NCBI GenBank assembly: GCA_022447585.1 | Contig: JAKVAR010000014.1 | Coordinates: 1-64,000 of the forward strand | Origin: Crocinitomicaceae bacterium | GTDB lineage: Bacteria; Bacteroidota; Bacteroidia; Flavobacteriales_D; Crocinitomicaceae | DNA: 64,000 nucleotides | Reading direction: 5' to 3' | Part shown: positions 24,807 to 34,014 of the stretch, in pieces | Layout: each line of letters begins with the position of its first letter | Numbering within the stretch: the stretch's first letter is position 1 | Program-made: the position numbers and the translations under genes | Notes under the pieces: generated by a model | What the model was told of the DNA's origin: nothing | Seen by the model: only the letters and a program-made list of their open reading frames with translations | The model's database searches: none

Positions 24807-27235
24807 AAGTTTCGTACAATTGGTTAAAACAATATGTAGATACAGACTTATCTCCTGTTGAGATAAGTGAAATATTAACAGATACAGGTTTAGAGGTTGA
24901 AGGACTGAACAAAATTGAAGCTGTTAAAGGTGGTTTGGAAGGTGTTTTTGTAGGTGAAGTATTATCTACGGAGCAACATCCTAATGCTGATAGGTTAAAG
25001 GTTACTTCAGTTACTGTTGGTGGGGAGCCTCTTCAAATTGTTTGCGGAGCAACAAATGTGCGCCCAGGAATTAAAGTTGTTGTTGCAACCGTTGGTTGCA
25101 CGCTATGGCCAAATCCAGAAGAAGCTTTCAAAATAAAGAAATCCAAAATTCGAGGGATTGAATCTTTTGGAATGCTTTGTGCCGAAGATGAATTAGGTCT
25201 TGGTGAAGGTCATGAAGGAATTTTAGAGTTAGCTGATTCGGCTGTGGTTGGAACTCCTGCTGCAAAACACTTTGAGTTAGAAGATGATTATGAGATTGAA
25301 ATTGGTTTAACGCCAAATAGATCTGATGCAATGGGACATATAGGCGTGGCAAGAGATCTGGTTGCTTACCTTAATGTGCATAAGAAAGCTGGATTATCGC
25401 TTAGAATGCCATCTATTGATGCGTTTAGCATTGATGATAATAACTTAAAAATAAATATTTCTGTAGAGGCAACAGATGTTTGTCCTCGTTATATGGGGGT
25501 GACTATCTCGGGTGTGCATGTTGAACCATCTCCGGCTTGGTTACAAAAAAGTTTACGTTCAATTGGACTTTCTCCAATTAATAATATCGTGGATGTTACG
25601 AATTATGTAATGCATGAGTTAGGTACTCCGTTACATGCTTTTGATGCTGAAAAATTAAAAGGGAATTTAGTGGTTAAGACTGCGAATGAGGGAGAAGTAT
25701 TCAAAACATTAGATGATGTTGATCGTAAACTAGCTTCTTCAAACTTGATGATTACGAATGGTTCGGATAACCTTTGCATAGCAGGCGTACTTGGAGGCAT
25801 TGACTCTGGTATTAAGAGTGAAACCGTAGATGTCTTTTTAGAATCAGCCTATTTCAACCCTGTATCAGTTAGAAAAACGGCTAAAATGTTTGCGTTAAAT
25901 ACGGATGCTTCTTTCAGGTATGAAAGAGGAGTTGATCCAAACTTAACGGATTATGCTTTAAAGAGAGCGACATTATTAATTCAAGAAGTAGCTGGTGGAA
26001 AGGTAAGTATGGATGTAGTTGATACTAACTCAAGTCCTGTAGAAAATAAAGTTGTTACGTTTGACTATGATCGTTGCAATAAATTAATCGGACATGATTT
26101 GTCGCAAGAAATGATTAATGATATCTTGACAAACCTTGATATTAAAATCGTTGCTAGAAATGGATCTGAAGTTGAATTAGACATCCCTGCATATAGAGTA
26201 GATGTTACTCGTGAAGCTGATGTTATTGAAGAAGTACTTAGAATATACGGATTCAATAATGTTCCAATTCCAGAAAAATTAAATTCTTCCATTACTAAAT
26301 TCATTAAACCAGATATTGAAAAAGTACAAAACGTAATTTCTGAAATGTTGGTTGGAATGGGCTTTTCGGAAGCGCTAAATAATTCATTAACCAAATCTGA
26401 ATATTCAGTGAAGTTGGGTGGTGATGTTGTTAGGGCGGATAGAAATGTAGAGATGCTTAATCCATTGAGTCAAGATTTAGATGTAATGCGTCAAACTCTA
26501 CTTTTCAATGTTATGGAAATGGTTCAGCATAACCAGAATCGGCAGAATTCTGATTTGAAATTGTATGAATATGGTAAGACTTATCACAAGTATGAGGACA
26601 GATATCAAGAGAACAAAAGATTAGTTTTAGGACTTACAGGACGCAAAGAACAAGAAAGCTGGAATGCTACTAAAGATAGGAACTCATTCTATACGGTGAA
26701 GGGAACTGCTTTAGCAATTTTTAAGCGTTTAGGAATGAGCGGTATGGTTAAAGAGAAAGCCCTGGAAAACTCTTTGTTACAGGATGGAGTTTCTTTATAT
26801 GTTTTGAAAAATAAAGTAGGTGAAATTGGTTGGGCTTCAACTAAGATGAAAAAGCATTTCGGTGTTAAAAACGATGTGTTTATTGCTGACTTAGATTGGG
26901 ATGCAATTATTGATAGCTTAAAGTATACCAAAATTAAGTTTACGGAGTTACCTAAGACTTTCGCAGTTAGACGGGATTTTTCTTTATTGTTGGATAGTAC
27001 AGTTAATTTTTCTGAAATTACAGCAATCGCAAATAATTGTGATCGTAAGATTTTGAAGGAGGTTGGACTGTTCGATGTATACGAAGGAAAGAATTTGGAA
27101 GAAGGAAAGAAATCCTATGCGGTTTCATTTAAATTTCAAGATTCTGAGAAAACATTGAAGGATAGCCAGGTTGATGCTGTAATGGATAAAATTAGAGGTC
27201 AATTGGAGTCCAAGTTGAACGCCCAATTAAGATAG
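24803..27235 (+). CDS. pheT: Phenylalanine--tRNA ligase beta subunit
   Basis: 810 residues, the usual size. The N-terminal tRNA-binding domain has VGEVLSTEQHPNADRLKVTSV (about 51-71) and IVCGATNVRPGIKVVVA, followed by the B3/B4 editing domain (MGVTISGVHVEPSPAWLQKSLRSIGLSPINNIVDVTNYVMHELG), the B5 region and the C-terminal FDX-ACB anticodon-binding domain (KTFAVRRDFSLLLDSTVNFSEI, about 712-733). It charges tRNA-Phe together with PheS, which is not in the window. The ATG overlaps the histidine kinase stop (ATGA), so the two are translationally coupled. Confidence 0.96.
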   Translation: MKVSYNWLKQYVDTDLSPVEISEILTDTGLEVEGLNKIEAVKGGLEGVFVGEVLSTEQHPNADRLKVTSVTVGGEPLQIVCGATNVRPGIKVVVATVGCTLWPNPEEAFKIKKSKIRGIESFGMLCAEDELGLGEGHEGILELADSAVVGTPAAKHFELEDDYEIEIGLTPNRSDAMGHIGVARDLVAYLNVHKKAGLSLRMPSIDAFSIDDNNLKINISVEATDVCPRYMGVTISGVHVEPSPAWLQKSLRSIGLSPINNIVDVTNYVMHELGTPLHAFDAEKLKGNLVVKTANEGEVFKTLDDVDRKLASSNLMITNGSDNLCIAGVLGGIDSGIKSETVDVFLESAYFNPVSVRKTAKMFALNTDASFRYERGVDPNLTDYALKRATLLIQEVAGGKVSMDVVDTNSSPVENKVVTFDYDRCNKLIGHDLSQEMINDILTNLDIKIVARNGSEVELDIPAYRVDVTREADVIEEVLRIYGFNNVPIPEKLNSSITKFIKPDIEKVQNVISEMLVGMGFSEALNNSLTKSEYSVKLGGDVVRADRNVEMLNPLSQDLDVMRQTLLFNVMEMVQHNQNRQNSDLKLYEYGKTYHKYEDRYQENKRLVLGLTGRKEQESWNATKDRNSFYTVKGTALAIFKRLGMSGMVKEKALENSLLQDGVSLYVLKNKVGEIGWASTKMKKHFGVKNDVFIADLDWDAIIDSLKYTKIKFTELPKTFAVRRDFSLLLDSTVNFSEITAIANNCDRKILKEVGLFDVYEGKNLEEGKKSYAVSFKFQDSEKTLKDSQVDAVMDKIRGQLESKLNAQLR

Positions 27236-27237
27236 TT

Positions 27238-27852
27238 ATGTCTAAGAAATTTGCAATTACTGGTATCGGAACCGATGTTGGGAAAACTGTGGTGAGCTCA
27301 ATTGTAGCGGAGGCATTGAGCGCAACTTACTGGAAACCTTTACAGGCAGGAGATTTAGAAAACTCTGATTCAATCAAAGTCGCTAGATATACTTCAAATG
27401 TTAAGGTTTTAGAAGAAAGGTTTAGACTAACAGAACCAATGTCTCCCCATGCGGCAGCTGAAATAGACGGGGTTAAGATTGTCTTAGATGATCTACAATT
27501 ACCAGAAGTGGATTCAAATTTCATTGTTGAAGGTGCAGGAGGGTTGATGGTTCCATTGAACAATGAGGGGTTGACTTTTGCAGATGCTATTGAATCATGG
27601 GGAATACCTACTATTATTGTTTCTCGCCATTACCTCGGGAGTATAAATCACAGTTTATTGACTGTTGATGTTTTAAAATCTCGTCGAGTTGATATTGCGG
27701 GAATAATTTTCGTAGGAGATGAGAACAAGGCTACTGAATCCATTATATTGAAGTATTCAGGTCTTCAAATGATTGCTCGAATTCCAATGGCTGAAGCCTT
27801 AGATAAAACGTTTATAGGTCAACAAGCAAAAAAGATAAGTTCACAATTATGA
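27238..27852 (+). CDS. bioD: Dethiobiotin synthase
   Basis: 204 residues, a normal BioD. The P-loop ITGIGTDVGKTVVSS is at residues 7-21, KPLQAGDLENSDS matches the KPxxxG substrate region, and VEGAGGLMVPLN (about 98-109) is the conserved Mg/ATP block. It makes dethiobiotin from 7,8-diaminopelargonic acid, CO2 and ATP. It begins 2 bases after pheT and overlaps bioA by 4 bases, so the order matches the last steps of biotin synthesis. Confidence 0.94.
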   Translation: MSKKFAITGIGTDVGKTVVSSIVAEALSATYWKPLQAGDLENSDSIKVARYTSNVKVLEERFRLTEPMSPHAAAEIDGVKIVLDDLQLPEVDSNFIVEGAGGLMVPLNNEGLTFADAIESWGIPTIIVSRHYLGSINHSLLTVDVLKSRRVDIAGIIFVGDENKATESIILKYSGLQMIARIPMAEALDKTFIGQQAKKISSQL

Positions 27853-29129
27853 GTTCAATTGTAGAGAAGGATAAAAGGTTCGTTTGGCACCCTTTTACGC
27901 AGCACTTTACCGCAGATGATCCCATTGAGATTGTTAGAGCGGAGGGAGTACGTTTGTATGATGCTGAAGGAAAGGATTACATCGATGCAAATTCATCTTG
28001 GTGGGTCAATGTACACGGTCATGGAAATGAATACATTGGTAAAGCAATGTTGGATCAATTCAACGCGATAGATCATATAGTTTTTGCAGGAGTAACACAT
28101 CCTAAAGCCGTTGAATTGGCAGAACGGATTGTTAAGTTAACACCAAAGCACCTTCAAAAAGTGTTCTTTTCAGATAATGGCTCGACTTCAGTTGAAATCG
28201 CCTTAAAAATGATTGTTCAATATTGGCATAATAGAGGGGAGAAGAAGGACCGATTTTTGGCAATGCATGGCTCATATCATGGAGATACGTTTGGAGCAAT
28301 GTCAGTAGGACAGAGAGGTTATTTCAATGCGCCTTTTGAACCTTTTTTCTTTGATGTGGATTATATCGATTTCCCAAATGGAGGTAATGAGGAAGCTATT
28401 CTGGCAGGGGCCAAATCACTTTTTGAAACGAATGAATTTGCAGGGATGATTATAGAGCCATTGGTTCAAGGTGCAGCAGGAATGCGCATGTATTCATCGC
28501 AGTTTTTAGACAAACTGGCAACTTTAGCTAAGGATAATGGTGTTCTTATTATATATGATGAGGTAATGACAGGGTTTGGTAGAACAGGAAAGATGTTTGC
28601 TACTGATTATTGTGAGGTCAAGCCAGATTTCATGACAATGTCCAAAGGATTAACCGCAGGTGTTATGGCCTTGGGGCTTACAGTTACTTCTGACGAGATA
28701 TACAACGCGTTTTTAGGAAAAGAAACAACGAAAGCCCTGCTTCATGGGCATTCGTTTACAGCGAATCCAATATCATGTGCTGTTGCATGTGCTAGCTTAG
28801 ATTTATTTGAGCAAGAAACTGCGATTCAAGGGATGGCCAACTTGGAGAAATGGAATTATGATTTTCAATTAGAGTTGAAGAAGTTTGACTTCGTTACCAA
28901 TATTCGACAGCAAGGAACAATCTTAGCGTTTGAAATTGAAACTGGAGAAGGGAATACTTATTTCTCGGATATTAAAGCAGAGGCTTACGCGCATTTCATG
29001 GATGCTGGAATTTTATTGAGACCTCTTGGTAATGTCATATTTATTAATGCCCCTTTTGTGATTTCAAAAGAAGATTACAAACTAATTACAGATTCCATTA
29101 TAAGGTTTTTAAGTAAGGGAAATGATTGA
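27849..29129 (+). CDS. bioA: Adenosylmethionine--8-amino-7-oxononanoate transaminase
   Basis: 426 residues, a class III PLP aminotransferase. SSWWVNVHGHGN (about 51-62) is the BioA substrate-pocket signature with the paired tryptophans, FSDNGSTSVEIALKM is the cofactor-phosphate region, IYDEVMTGFGRTGKMFA the PLP aspartate block, and MTMSKGLTAG the internal-aldimine lysine. It converts 7-keto-8-aminopelargonate (KAPA) to DAPA using SAM, feeding BioD just upstream. BioF and BioB are not in the window. Confidence 0.95.
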   Translation: MSSIVEKDKRFVWHPFTQHFTADDPIEIVRAEGVRLYDAEGKDYIDANSSWWVNVHGHGNEYIGKAMLDQFNAIDHIVFAGVTHPKAVELAERIVKLTPKHLQKVFFSDNGSTSVEIALKMIVQYWHNRGEKKDRFLAMHGSYHGDTFGAMSVGQRGYFNAPFEPFFFDVDYIDFPNGGNEEAILAGAKSLFETNEFAGMIIEPLVQGAAGMRMYSSQFLDKLATLAKDNGVLIIYDEVMTGFGRTGKMFATDYCEVKPDFMTMSKGLTAGVMALGLTVTSDEIYNAFLGKETTKALLHGHSFTANPISCAVACASLDLFEQETAIQGMANLEKWNYDFQLELKKFDFVTNIRQQGTILAFEIETGEGNTYFSDIKAEAYAHFMDAGILLRPLGNVIFINAPFVISKEDYKLITDSIIRFLSKGND

Positions 29130-29266
29130 TGAATCATCGTTTGCATGCTGCGCGGCGAGATTTAGATGAAAACCGATTGAGTTTAGGTTTGTTGTTCAGT
29201 TTCGTTTTACCATTCCTATTTTATAGGCCATGTTTAGATCTGATTTTACTTCATGCAGATTATTGA
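29129..29266 (+). CDS. Possible 45-residue ORF overlapping the bioA stop (TGATG)
   Basis: The bioA stop overlaps an ATG in TGATG, a classic coupling arrangement, and the ORF runs for 45 codons: MNHRLHAARRDLDENRLSLG, then a hydrophobic stretch LLFSFVLPFLFY, ending LLHADY. A basic head followed by a short hydrophobic segment is consistent with a small membrane peptide, but the length and position could equally be chance. I do not recognise it. Confidence 0.25.
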   Translation: MNHRLHAARRDLDENRLSLGLLFSFVLPFLFYRPCLDLILLHADY

Positions 29267-29412
29267 TGCGGTTTCCTGAAGACTTAATATAGTCTTTTTA
29301 GACAGCTTTTTTTAGGAGTTAGGAATAGCCTGTATTGTTTTGATTAAACGATAATGGCATGAGTGGAATAGTTTACCTTAAACTCAAAAGGTTAAAACCA
29401 ATAAAGAGACGT

Positions 29413-29448
29413 AAAAAAAACCTCAATGAGTGATCAATGAGGCTTTTT
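29413..29448. terminator. Bidirectional terminator between bioA and the beta-barrel gene
   Basis: Arms 29421-29429 and 29434-29442 (one A-A mismatch) with a GTGA loop are flanked by eight A residues on the left and five T residues on the right, so it can stop transcripts from both sides. It separates the convergent pheT-bioDA unit and the minus-strand gene at 29462. The rest of the gap 29267-29412 shows nothing else I can support. Confidence 0.75.
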
Positions 29449-29461
29449 ACTTTGGGGTTTA

Positions 29462-30346
29462 TTAAAATTTTATACCAGCAGAAAGGCTAATGACATTTAA
29501 GTTGTGTCTATTATTATCTAGATTGAAACCCGCATTTATACGCGAATAATTCAGACCAACAGCTAAAATATTAAATCGATATTTTAATTCTGTTCCTATG
29601 GTATATCCAGTTTCTCCTTCAAAGTCGCCGCTTCCAAATGAAACAAAAGGATTGAAGTTTAACATGGAAAATCCTCCCGTCAAATTAAATTCCATTCCAT
29701 GCCTATCGTTAAACTTAAGCGCATTAGTGATTCCTACGTTTAATGGTGATAACGAATAAGACCCATATCCTTGACTAGGATTAACATGAATTCCGAATTT
29801 CATCCATTGAACCTGTAGACCTGGACGATAGCGCTCATTTTGTCCAAAATACCATTTATGACCAATTCTAAAGTTCATAGAAGGAGTTGCATATACTTGA
29901 TTGTTTTGAGTCACTTGAATGATTGGTTCAGGTAATAGATTTCCGAACTCATCATACCAAATTTCATTAGTATAGGTGTTTACTCTAGAAACATCAGTAT
30001 AACCAAACATTAAATCAAGGTACATTCCATTGTCAAATAGTGGGTCTCGTCCAGAACGAGAAAGTCTTCTTGGTCTCGAAGTTATTATTACTTGTTCTTC
30101 TTTAATTTCTTCTTCTTTGAATTTTTCCCAATCTCCGTTATCATAAATGATTTCAGCAACTTCTGAGATATTAATGTTTCTTAAAGGTCCTTCTTCTTGC
30201 TCAAATTTCTTGTACTTAATCGTTGTACTCGTAATTTCGATGACCTTTGATTGAATTTTCTCTCCATTTCTTTTTACAATAACGTCTTGGGATATTCCCG
30301 TGAGTGAGATTAGTGTAAAAAGGAACAATACAATAATTGTTTTCAT
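29462..30346 (-). CDS. Outer-membrane beta-barrel-like protein
   Basis: 294 residues. A signal peptide (MKTIIVLFLFTLISLTGISQ) is followed by a small beta-rich domain seen in many Bacteroidota proteins (DVIVKRNGEKIQSKVIEITSTTIKYKKFEQEEGPLRNINISEVAEIIYDNG), a basic linker (SRPRRLSRSGRD) and a C-terminal part of alternating amphipathic strands (MYLDLMFGYTDVSR, GMEFNLTGGFSML, AVGLNYSRINAGF) ending SLSAGIKF with a terminal Phe, as in outer-membrane barrels. The function is unknown. It sits 94 bases downstream of the T9SS-cargo gene on the same strand. Confidence 0.8.
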   Translation of the reverse strand: MKTIIVLFLFTLISLTGISQDVIVKRNGEKIQSKVIEITSTTIKYKKFEQEEGPLRNINISEVAEIIYDNGDWEKFKEEEIKEEQVIITSRPRRLSRSGRDPLFDNGMYLDLMFGYTDVSRVNTYTNEIWYDEFGNLLPEPIIQVTQNNQVYATPSMNFRIGHKWYFGQNERYRPGLQVQWMKFGIHVNPSQGYGSYSLSPLNVGITNALKFNDRHGMEFNLTGGFSMLNFNPFVSFGSGDFEGETGYTIGTELKYRFNILAVGLNYSRINAGFNLDNNRHNLNVISLSAGIKF

Positions 30347-30440
30347 AAAATTGTGTTTAAATTTAGTCTAATGTACGAAATGTTTATAATCAAGAACAAC
30401 GAGGTAGACAATAAAAAAATTGTATATAGACATCCATTAT

Positions 30441-31700
30441 TCATTTTTTTATGAAAGGTATGCTATTTTCTATTGTATTATTTAAATAAACATAATAGAG
30501 ACCTGGGGCGTAAGAATCTAATTCTAAAATTAAACTATTGAAGATTTCTTTTTTCACTATTAACCTTCCAAATGCATCCATTATATGCAGATCTGAAGAT
30601 TGAGCTTCTATCGATTGATAATTGATCTTTAAATAATCAGTTGCAGGGTTTGGATAAATATCAAAAGTGGAGTATTTACAAGAACTCGTTAATACCGGAT
30701 ATTCAGTTTTGGTACCATCTTTATCATGTTCTACTACTCTGAAATATTCAATTGTATTTTGACGGCTAACCTGGTATTCGTAATGATTTGTCTCAGTTGA
30801 GTTACCTGCTGAGTTTATTGTGTCTAATACGATAAATTCTCCTTGTTCATTTCTGCGTTCTATCGAAAAGTGACTGCTATTGTTTTCGGAAATAGTAGTC
30901 CATTCTATTTTGGATGAATTATTTTCGCAAACAAAATTATATTGATCTAATTCTACAGCTAAAGTTGAATTGACAACAACTAAGATAGTATCCGAAGAGT
31001 TACATGGTGGCGTTCCTAAGTCGTATGTAATAATAAAGGAGCCTGATCCGCTTGTGGTTGGGGAGAATACTCCGTCTGATGACACACCTGTTCCGCTCCA
31101 TGTACCTCCTCCGTTGACTGCCGTCATTTGATAATCTAATGAGTTGTCAAATAGCGTAGTCGTTACATTGTTTATTGTGGGCGAAGGTGGTCCAGTTTGA
31201 GCTGCAGGAACAGGGCCAAGTTGTAAGGTGAAATTACTTGATGATCCTGACCAATTTTCAACTACTATCATTAACTTGTCTCCTGCTAAAACATTTGGCG
31301 AAGGAACACTTGATGGGCAGCTGAAATATGTCCCGATTTGATTGCACCCTGATGCTGAAGAAGCATAGTTACACGAAATTTCATTTGTAGTAGAATTTAT
31401 TGCAGTGCATGGGTCTTCACCTGGTGGAATTTTAAAAATAGCTACATCTAGAAAACCGGAGTTTGCGTCACCATTTATTAACATTTCTAATGGTCCATCC
31501 TGAGTTATGTACAAGATTATATAAGAATAACCTGGCCCGAAAAAATCGAGGCATGAACTTACAGATGATCCAGGAGTTGAAAAGGTAAATGGTCCCGCTG
31601 TTCCTGAGGTACATATTGAAGTATTAACGTTACATTGAGCGTTTGTTTTAAAAGGGCTAAATAGAACAGTTATAATTAGAGTATAAAATAAACGTTTCAT
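30441..31700 (-). CDS. Secreted protein with T9SS type A sorting domain
   Basis: 419 residues. Signal peptide MKRLFYTLIITVLFSPFKTNAQ, then a Cys-containing N-terminal domain (CNVNTSICTSGTAGPFTFSTPG, with several C residues that may pair), a repeat-like middle domain (GGTWSGTGVSSDGVFSPTTSGSGSFIITYDLG) and a C-terminal sorting domain (FDIYPNPATDYLKINY ... APGLYYVYLNNTIENSIPFIKK), which directs export through the type IX system. The middle motif (GTWSGTGVS ... F.P..) is common in adhesin-like proteins of Bacteroidota. No enzymatic motif is visible, so a surface or secreted structural protein is likely. Confidence 0.85.
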   Translation of the reverse strand: MKRLFYTLIITVLFSPFKTNAQCNVNTSICTSGTAGPFTFSTPGSSVSSCLDFFGPGYSYIILYITQDGPLEMLINGDANSGFLDVAIFKIPPGEDPCTAINSTTNEISCNYASSASGCNQIGTYFSCPSSVPSPNVLAGDKLMIVVENWSGSSSNFTLQLGPVPAAQTGPPSPTINNVTTTLFDNSLDYQMTAVNGGGTWSGTGVSSDGVFSPTTSGSGSFIITYDLGTPPCNSSDTILVVVNSTLAVELDQYNFVCENNSSKIEWTTISENNSSHFSIERRNEQGEFIVLDTINSAGNSTETNHYEYQVSRQNTIEYFRVVEHDKDGTKTEYPVLTSSCKYSTFDIYPNPATDYLKINYQSIEAQSSDLHIMDAFGRLIVKKEIFNSLILELDSYAPGLYYVYLNNTIENSIPFIKK

Positions 31701-32314
31701 AATATTATAATTAGTGAATAATAAATTTGTTAGTCCAAGATTTTGTTGAACGTAAGTCGTTTATTCTATTGCAAAAAGCATGTTTTTTTTATTTTATGAT
31801 GAAAAAGTGCCAGTTTTAAAGAGAAACAGACGTTTTTTGTAAATTTGCCAACTGTCCCAAAAAGAGATTGCGTCCCATTTTGGTTATAATTCCATTTGTA
31901 ATAGATGCATATATAATTCTTCTGGTGCGAAATAGTTTTATTGGGTTCTCTTCCTTATTTAGTTGTTGTGGTTTTAATTGAAGGTCTATCTATCGTAATT
32001 ATGGATGTGTTTGGGCGGTTGCTTTTTATATTGTTTAATCCCTGGTTAAGGGATAGTGAAAACTTCAGTAATGGGAATGTTAATGTGAGCTCAATTTAAC
32101 TTTAAAGCCAATGTAATTTTAGTTTCTTTCTTGAATAATTACATCTATTTATATAGGTCGACATTTTTATTGCCCCAATATAGTTGATTTTGAAAGCATT
32201 TATTTTTCGAAAACGACGCTCGATATTGGTAGATTTGCGCTTACTTAATATGTCTTGATTAATATATGTAAAAGAAGTTACGAAAAGTACGGATGATATT
32301 TTCTATTGTTGGTC
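31701..32314. other. 614-base gap without a called gene
   Basis: No convincing protein gene was found on either strand. TAAATTTG (31840-31847) and TAGATTTG (32230-32237) match the -7 consensus on the plus strand, yet no plus-strand gene follows. The best small frame (ATG at 32001, 32 codons, MDVFGRLLFILFNPWLRD) is unconvincing. A small RNA or a relic is possible but not supported by any hairpin-plus-T-run that I can see. Confidence 0.45.
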
Positions 32315-33502
32315 TTATTTGGTCTCAGCAATTGAGTCTGAAATGATCTTTGCTGCATTTCTTATTTCTTCCTCTGTAATATTGATCGGAGGTGAAAGCC
32401 TAAAGCTGTGAGGGTGTGATAAGAACCAGAAACTAATGAGTCCCTTTTCTAGGCATTTCTTTACTACTTTTTCAACACGCTCGAATGACTGCATGTCAAA
32501 AGCGAACATCATTCCCTTTCTTCGGATTTCAGTTATTTCATCATTTGATTTGAGCAGATCTTCAAGTATTTGGCCCAGGCGCTCAACTTCATCTAGGTTG
32601 ATTTCTGTTTCCAAGACTTCCAAGCACGCATTTGCTGCAGCACAAATGACCGGGTGTCCTCCAAAAGTCGTAATGTGACCTAGCATTGGGTTATAGGTGA
32701 ACTCGTATAGATTTTCTTTTGAAGAAACCACTGCTCCAATGGGCATTCCTCCTCCTAAAGCTTTGCCTAGAGTTAGAATGTCAGGTGTAACATTGAAATG
32801 CTCAAAAGCGAACATTTTTCCTGTTCTTCCCATTCCGCATTGTACTTCATCAAAGATTAGTTGAGCACCTGTTTCATAACATTTATTTCTAATCTCATCC
32901 ATAAATGCTTGCGACGGAGTTCGAACTCCTGCGTCTCCTTGGATAGTTTCGATAATGACCCCGGCAGTTTTTGATGAAATATTATTTAAGTCGTCAATGT
33001 TGTTAAATTCTAGAAACTTAACATCCGGTAATAGAGGTCTGAAAGCTTCTTTTTTAGTTTCATTTCCTGAAACACTCATGGAGCCATGTGTAGATCCGTG
33101 ATAAGAGCCTTTGAAAGAAATGAGTTCTGTTCTACCTGTAATGCGTTTTGCCAGTTTTAAGGCTGCTTCATTGGCTTCCGTACCTGAGTTAACCGTATAT
33201 ACTGAATTTAAATTTTGCGGAAGTATAGCTCTTAACTTTGCGCAAAAAGCTAATTGAGAGTCTTGAATAAACTCTCCATATACCATAACATGAAGGTGTT
33301 TGTCGATTTGAGCGTTTAGAGCGTTAATGACCTTTGGATGCCTGTGGCCAATATTGTTCACGGCAACCCCAGCAATCATATCCATATATGATTTACCAGA
33401 TTTATCATAAATATATATTCCTTCCGCTCGGTCTACGTCTATTAAATAAGGTGATTGATTTGTTTGTCCTTGATAGGAAAGAAACTCGTCTTTTCTGCTC
33501 AT
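32315..33502 (-). CDS. Class III PLP aminotransferase (acetylornithine/GABA-like)
   Basis: 395 residues of the aspartate aminotransferase family, subgroup III. VNSGTEANEAALKLAKR (about residues 101-117) is the cofactor-phosphate region, SFKGSYHGSTHGSMSVSG the substrate loop, LIFDEVQCGMGRTGKMFAFEHF the PLP-aspartate motif, and TLGKALGGGMPIGAVV the catalytic lysine. Family members act on acetylornithine, GABA, ornithine or related omega-amino acids. The closest assignment is unclear because no argD neighbours (argB, argC, argF) are present. It lies 3 bases downstream of the sigma-factor module and may be in the same operon. Confidence 0.88.
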   Translation of the reverse strand: MSRKDEFLSYQGQTNQSPYLIDVDRAEGIYIYDKSGKSYMDMIAGVAVNNIGHRHPKVINALNAQIDKHLHVMVYGEFIQDSQLAFCAKLRAILPQNLNSVYTVNSGTEANEAALKLAKRITGRTELISFKGSYHGSTHGSMSVSGNETKKEAFRPLLPDVKFLEFNNIDDLNNISSKTAGVIIETIQGDAGVRTPSQAFMDEIRNKCYETGAQLIFDEVQCGMGRTGKMFAFEHFNVTPDILTLGKALGGGMPIGAVVSSKENLYEFTYNPMLGHITTFGGHPVICAAANACLEVLETEINLDEVERLGQILEDLLKSNDEITEIRRKGMMFAFDMQSFERVEKVVKKCLEKGLISFWFLSHPHSFRLSPPINITEEEIRNAAKIISDSIAETK

Positions 33503-33505
33503 TTT

Positions 33506-34003
33506 TTATCTTTGCGTTCCTTTAGAAGGGGTATTGCCTTGCGGTTTTCTTCCTTCGTTTAGTTTGTTAAGTAGTTCTCTTTTAAAACGTTGTTCCAAAC
33601 TTAAGAGTTTTACAGCTTTCTTATATCCAATAACTCCAGCAATTTTATTGATATGAAACTTCTTGATTTCTACTTCTTTGGTTTGACTATCGAAAATGGC
33701 GTTAGTTTTAGTTTTAATTTCTGTATCTGAAAGCGTTATTGAATTATTTTTTAGTTCGTAGGTATTCTTTTTCTGAATTCTTTTTTCTTGTCGAATTGCC
33801 GTTTGCATATCATTATATATGGGCCAGAAAACTATTGCTTCCTCCTCCGGTAAATCCAGTTCTGTGGAGAAAAATGCAATCTTCAATTGTTCAATCTTTT
33901 CTTTTTTTTGCTGACGAGCTCCTCTTTCTTGGCTAAAAGAAATGCCTGCAAATAATAATGCAATTAATAAGAGCGCTGTTTGTTTGAATATGCCTGATGT
34001 CAT
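33506..34003 (-). CDS. Small exported protein of an ECF sigma module (sensor-like)
   Basis: 165 residues with a signal peptide (MTSGIFKQTALLLIALLFAGISFSQ) and a helical, strongly charged mature part: ERGARQQKKEKIEQLKIAFFSTELDLPEEEAIVFWPIYNDMQ. The segment KIAFFSTELDLPEEEA.VFWPIYN is characteristic of the Bacteroidota proteins annotated as sensor of ECF-type sigma factor, which resemble Spy/CpxP in size and charge. It is placed after the sigma factor and the membrane protein, which fits a cell-envelope stress module. No partner is known from the sequence alone. Confidence 0.75.
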   Translation of the reverse strand: MTSGIFKQTALLLIALLFAGISFSQERGARQQKKEKIEQLKIAFFSTELDLPEEEAIVFWPIYNDMQTAIRQEKRIQKKNTYELKNNSITLSDTEIKTKTNAIFDSQTKEVEIKKFHINKIAGVIGYKKAVKLLSLEQRFKRELLNKLNEGRKPQGNTPSKGTQR

Positions 34004-34014
34004 AATGTGAGTGG

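Noticed and set aside
32001-32099. 32-codon ORF (MDVFGRLLFILFNPWLRD) in the 614-base gap
   Set aside because: No promoter at the right distance, no terminator and no recognised family; kept only as a note.
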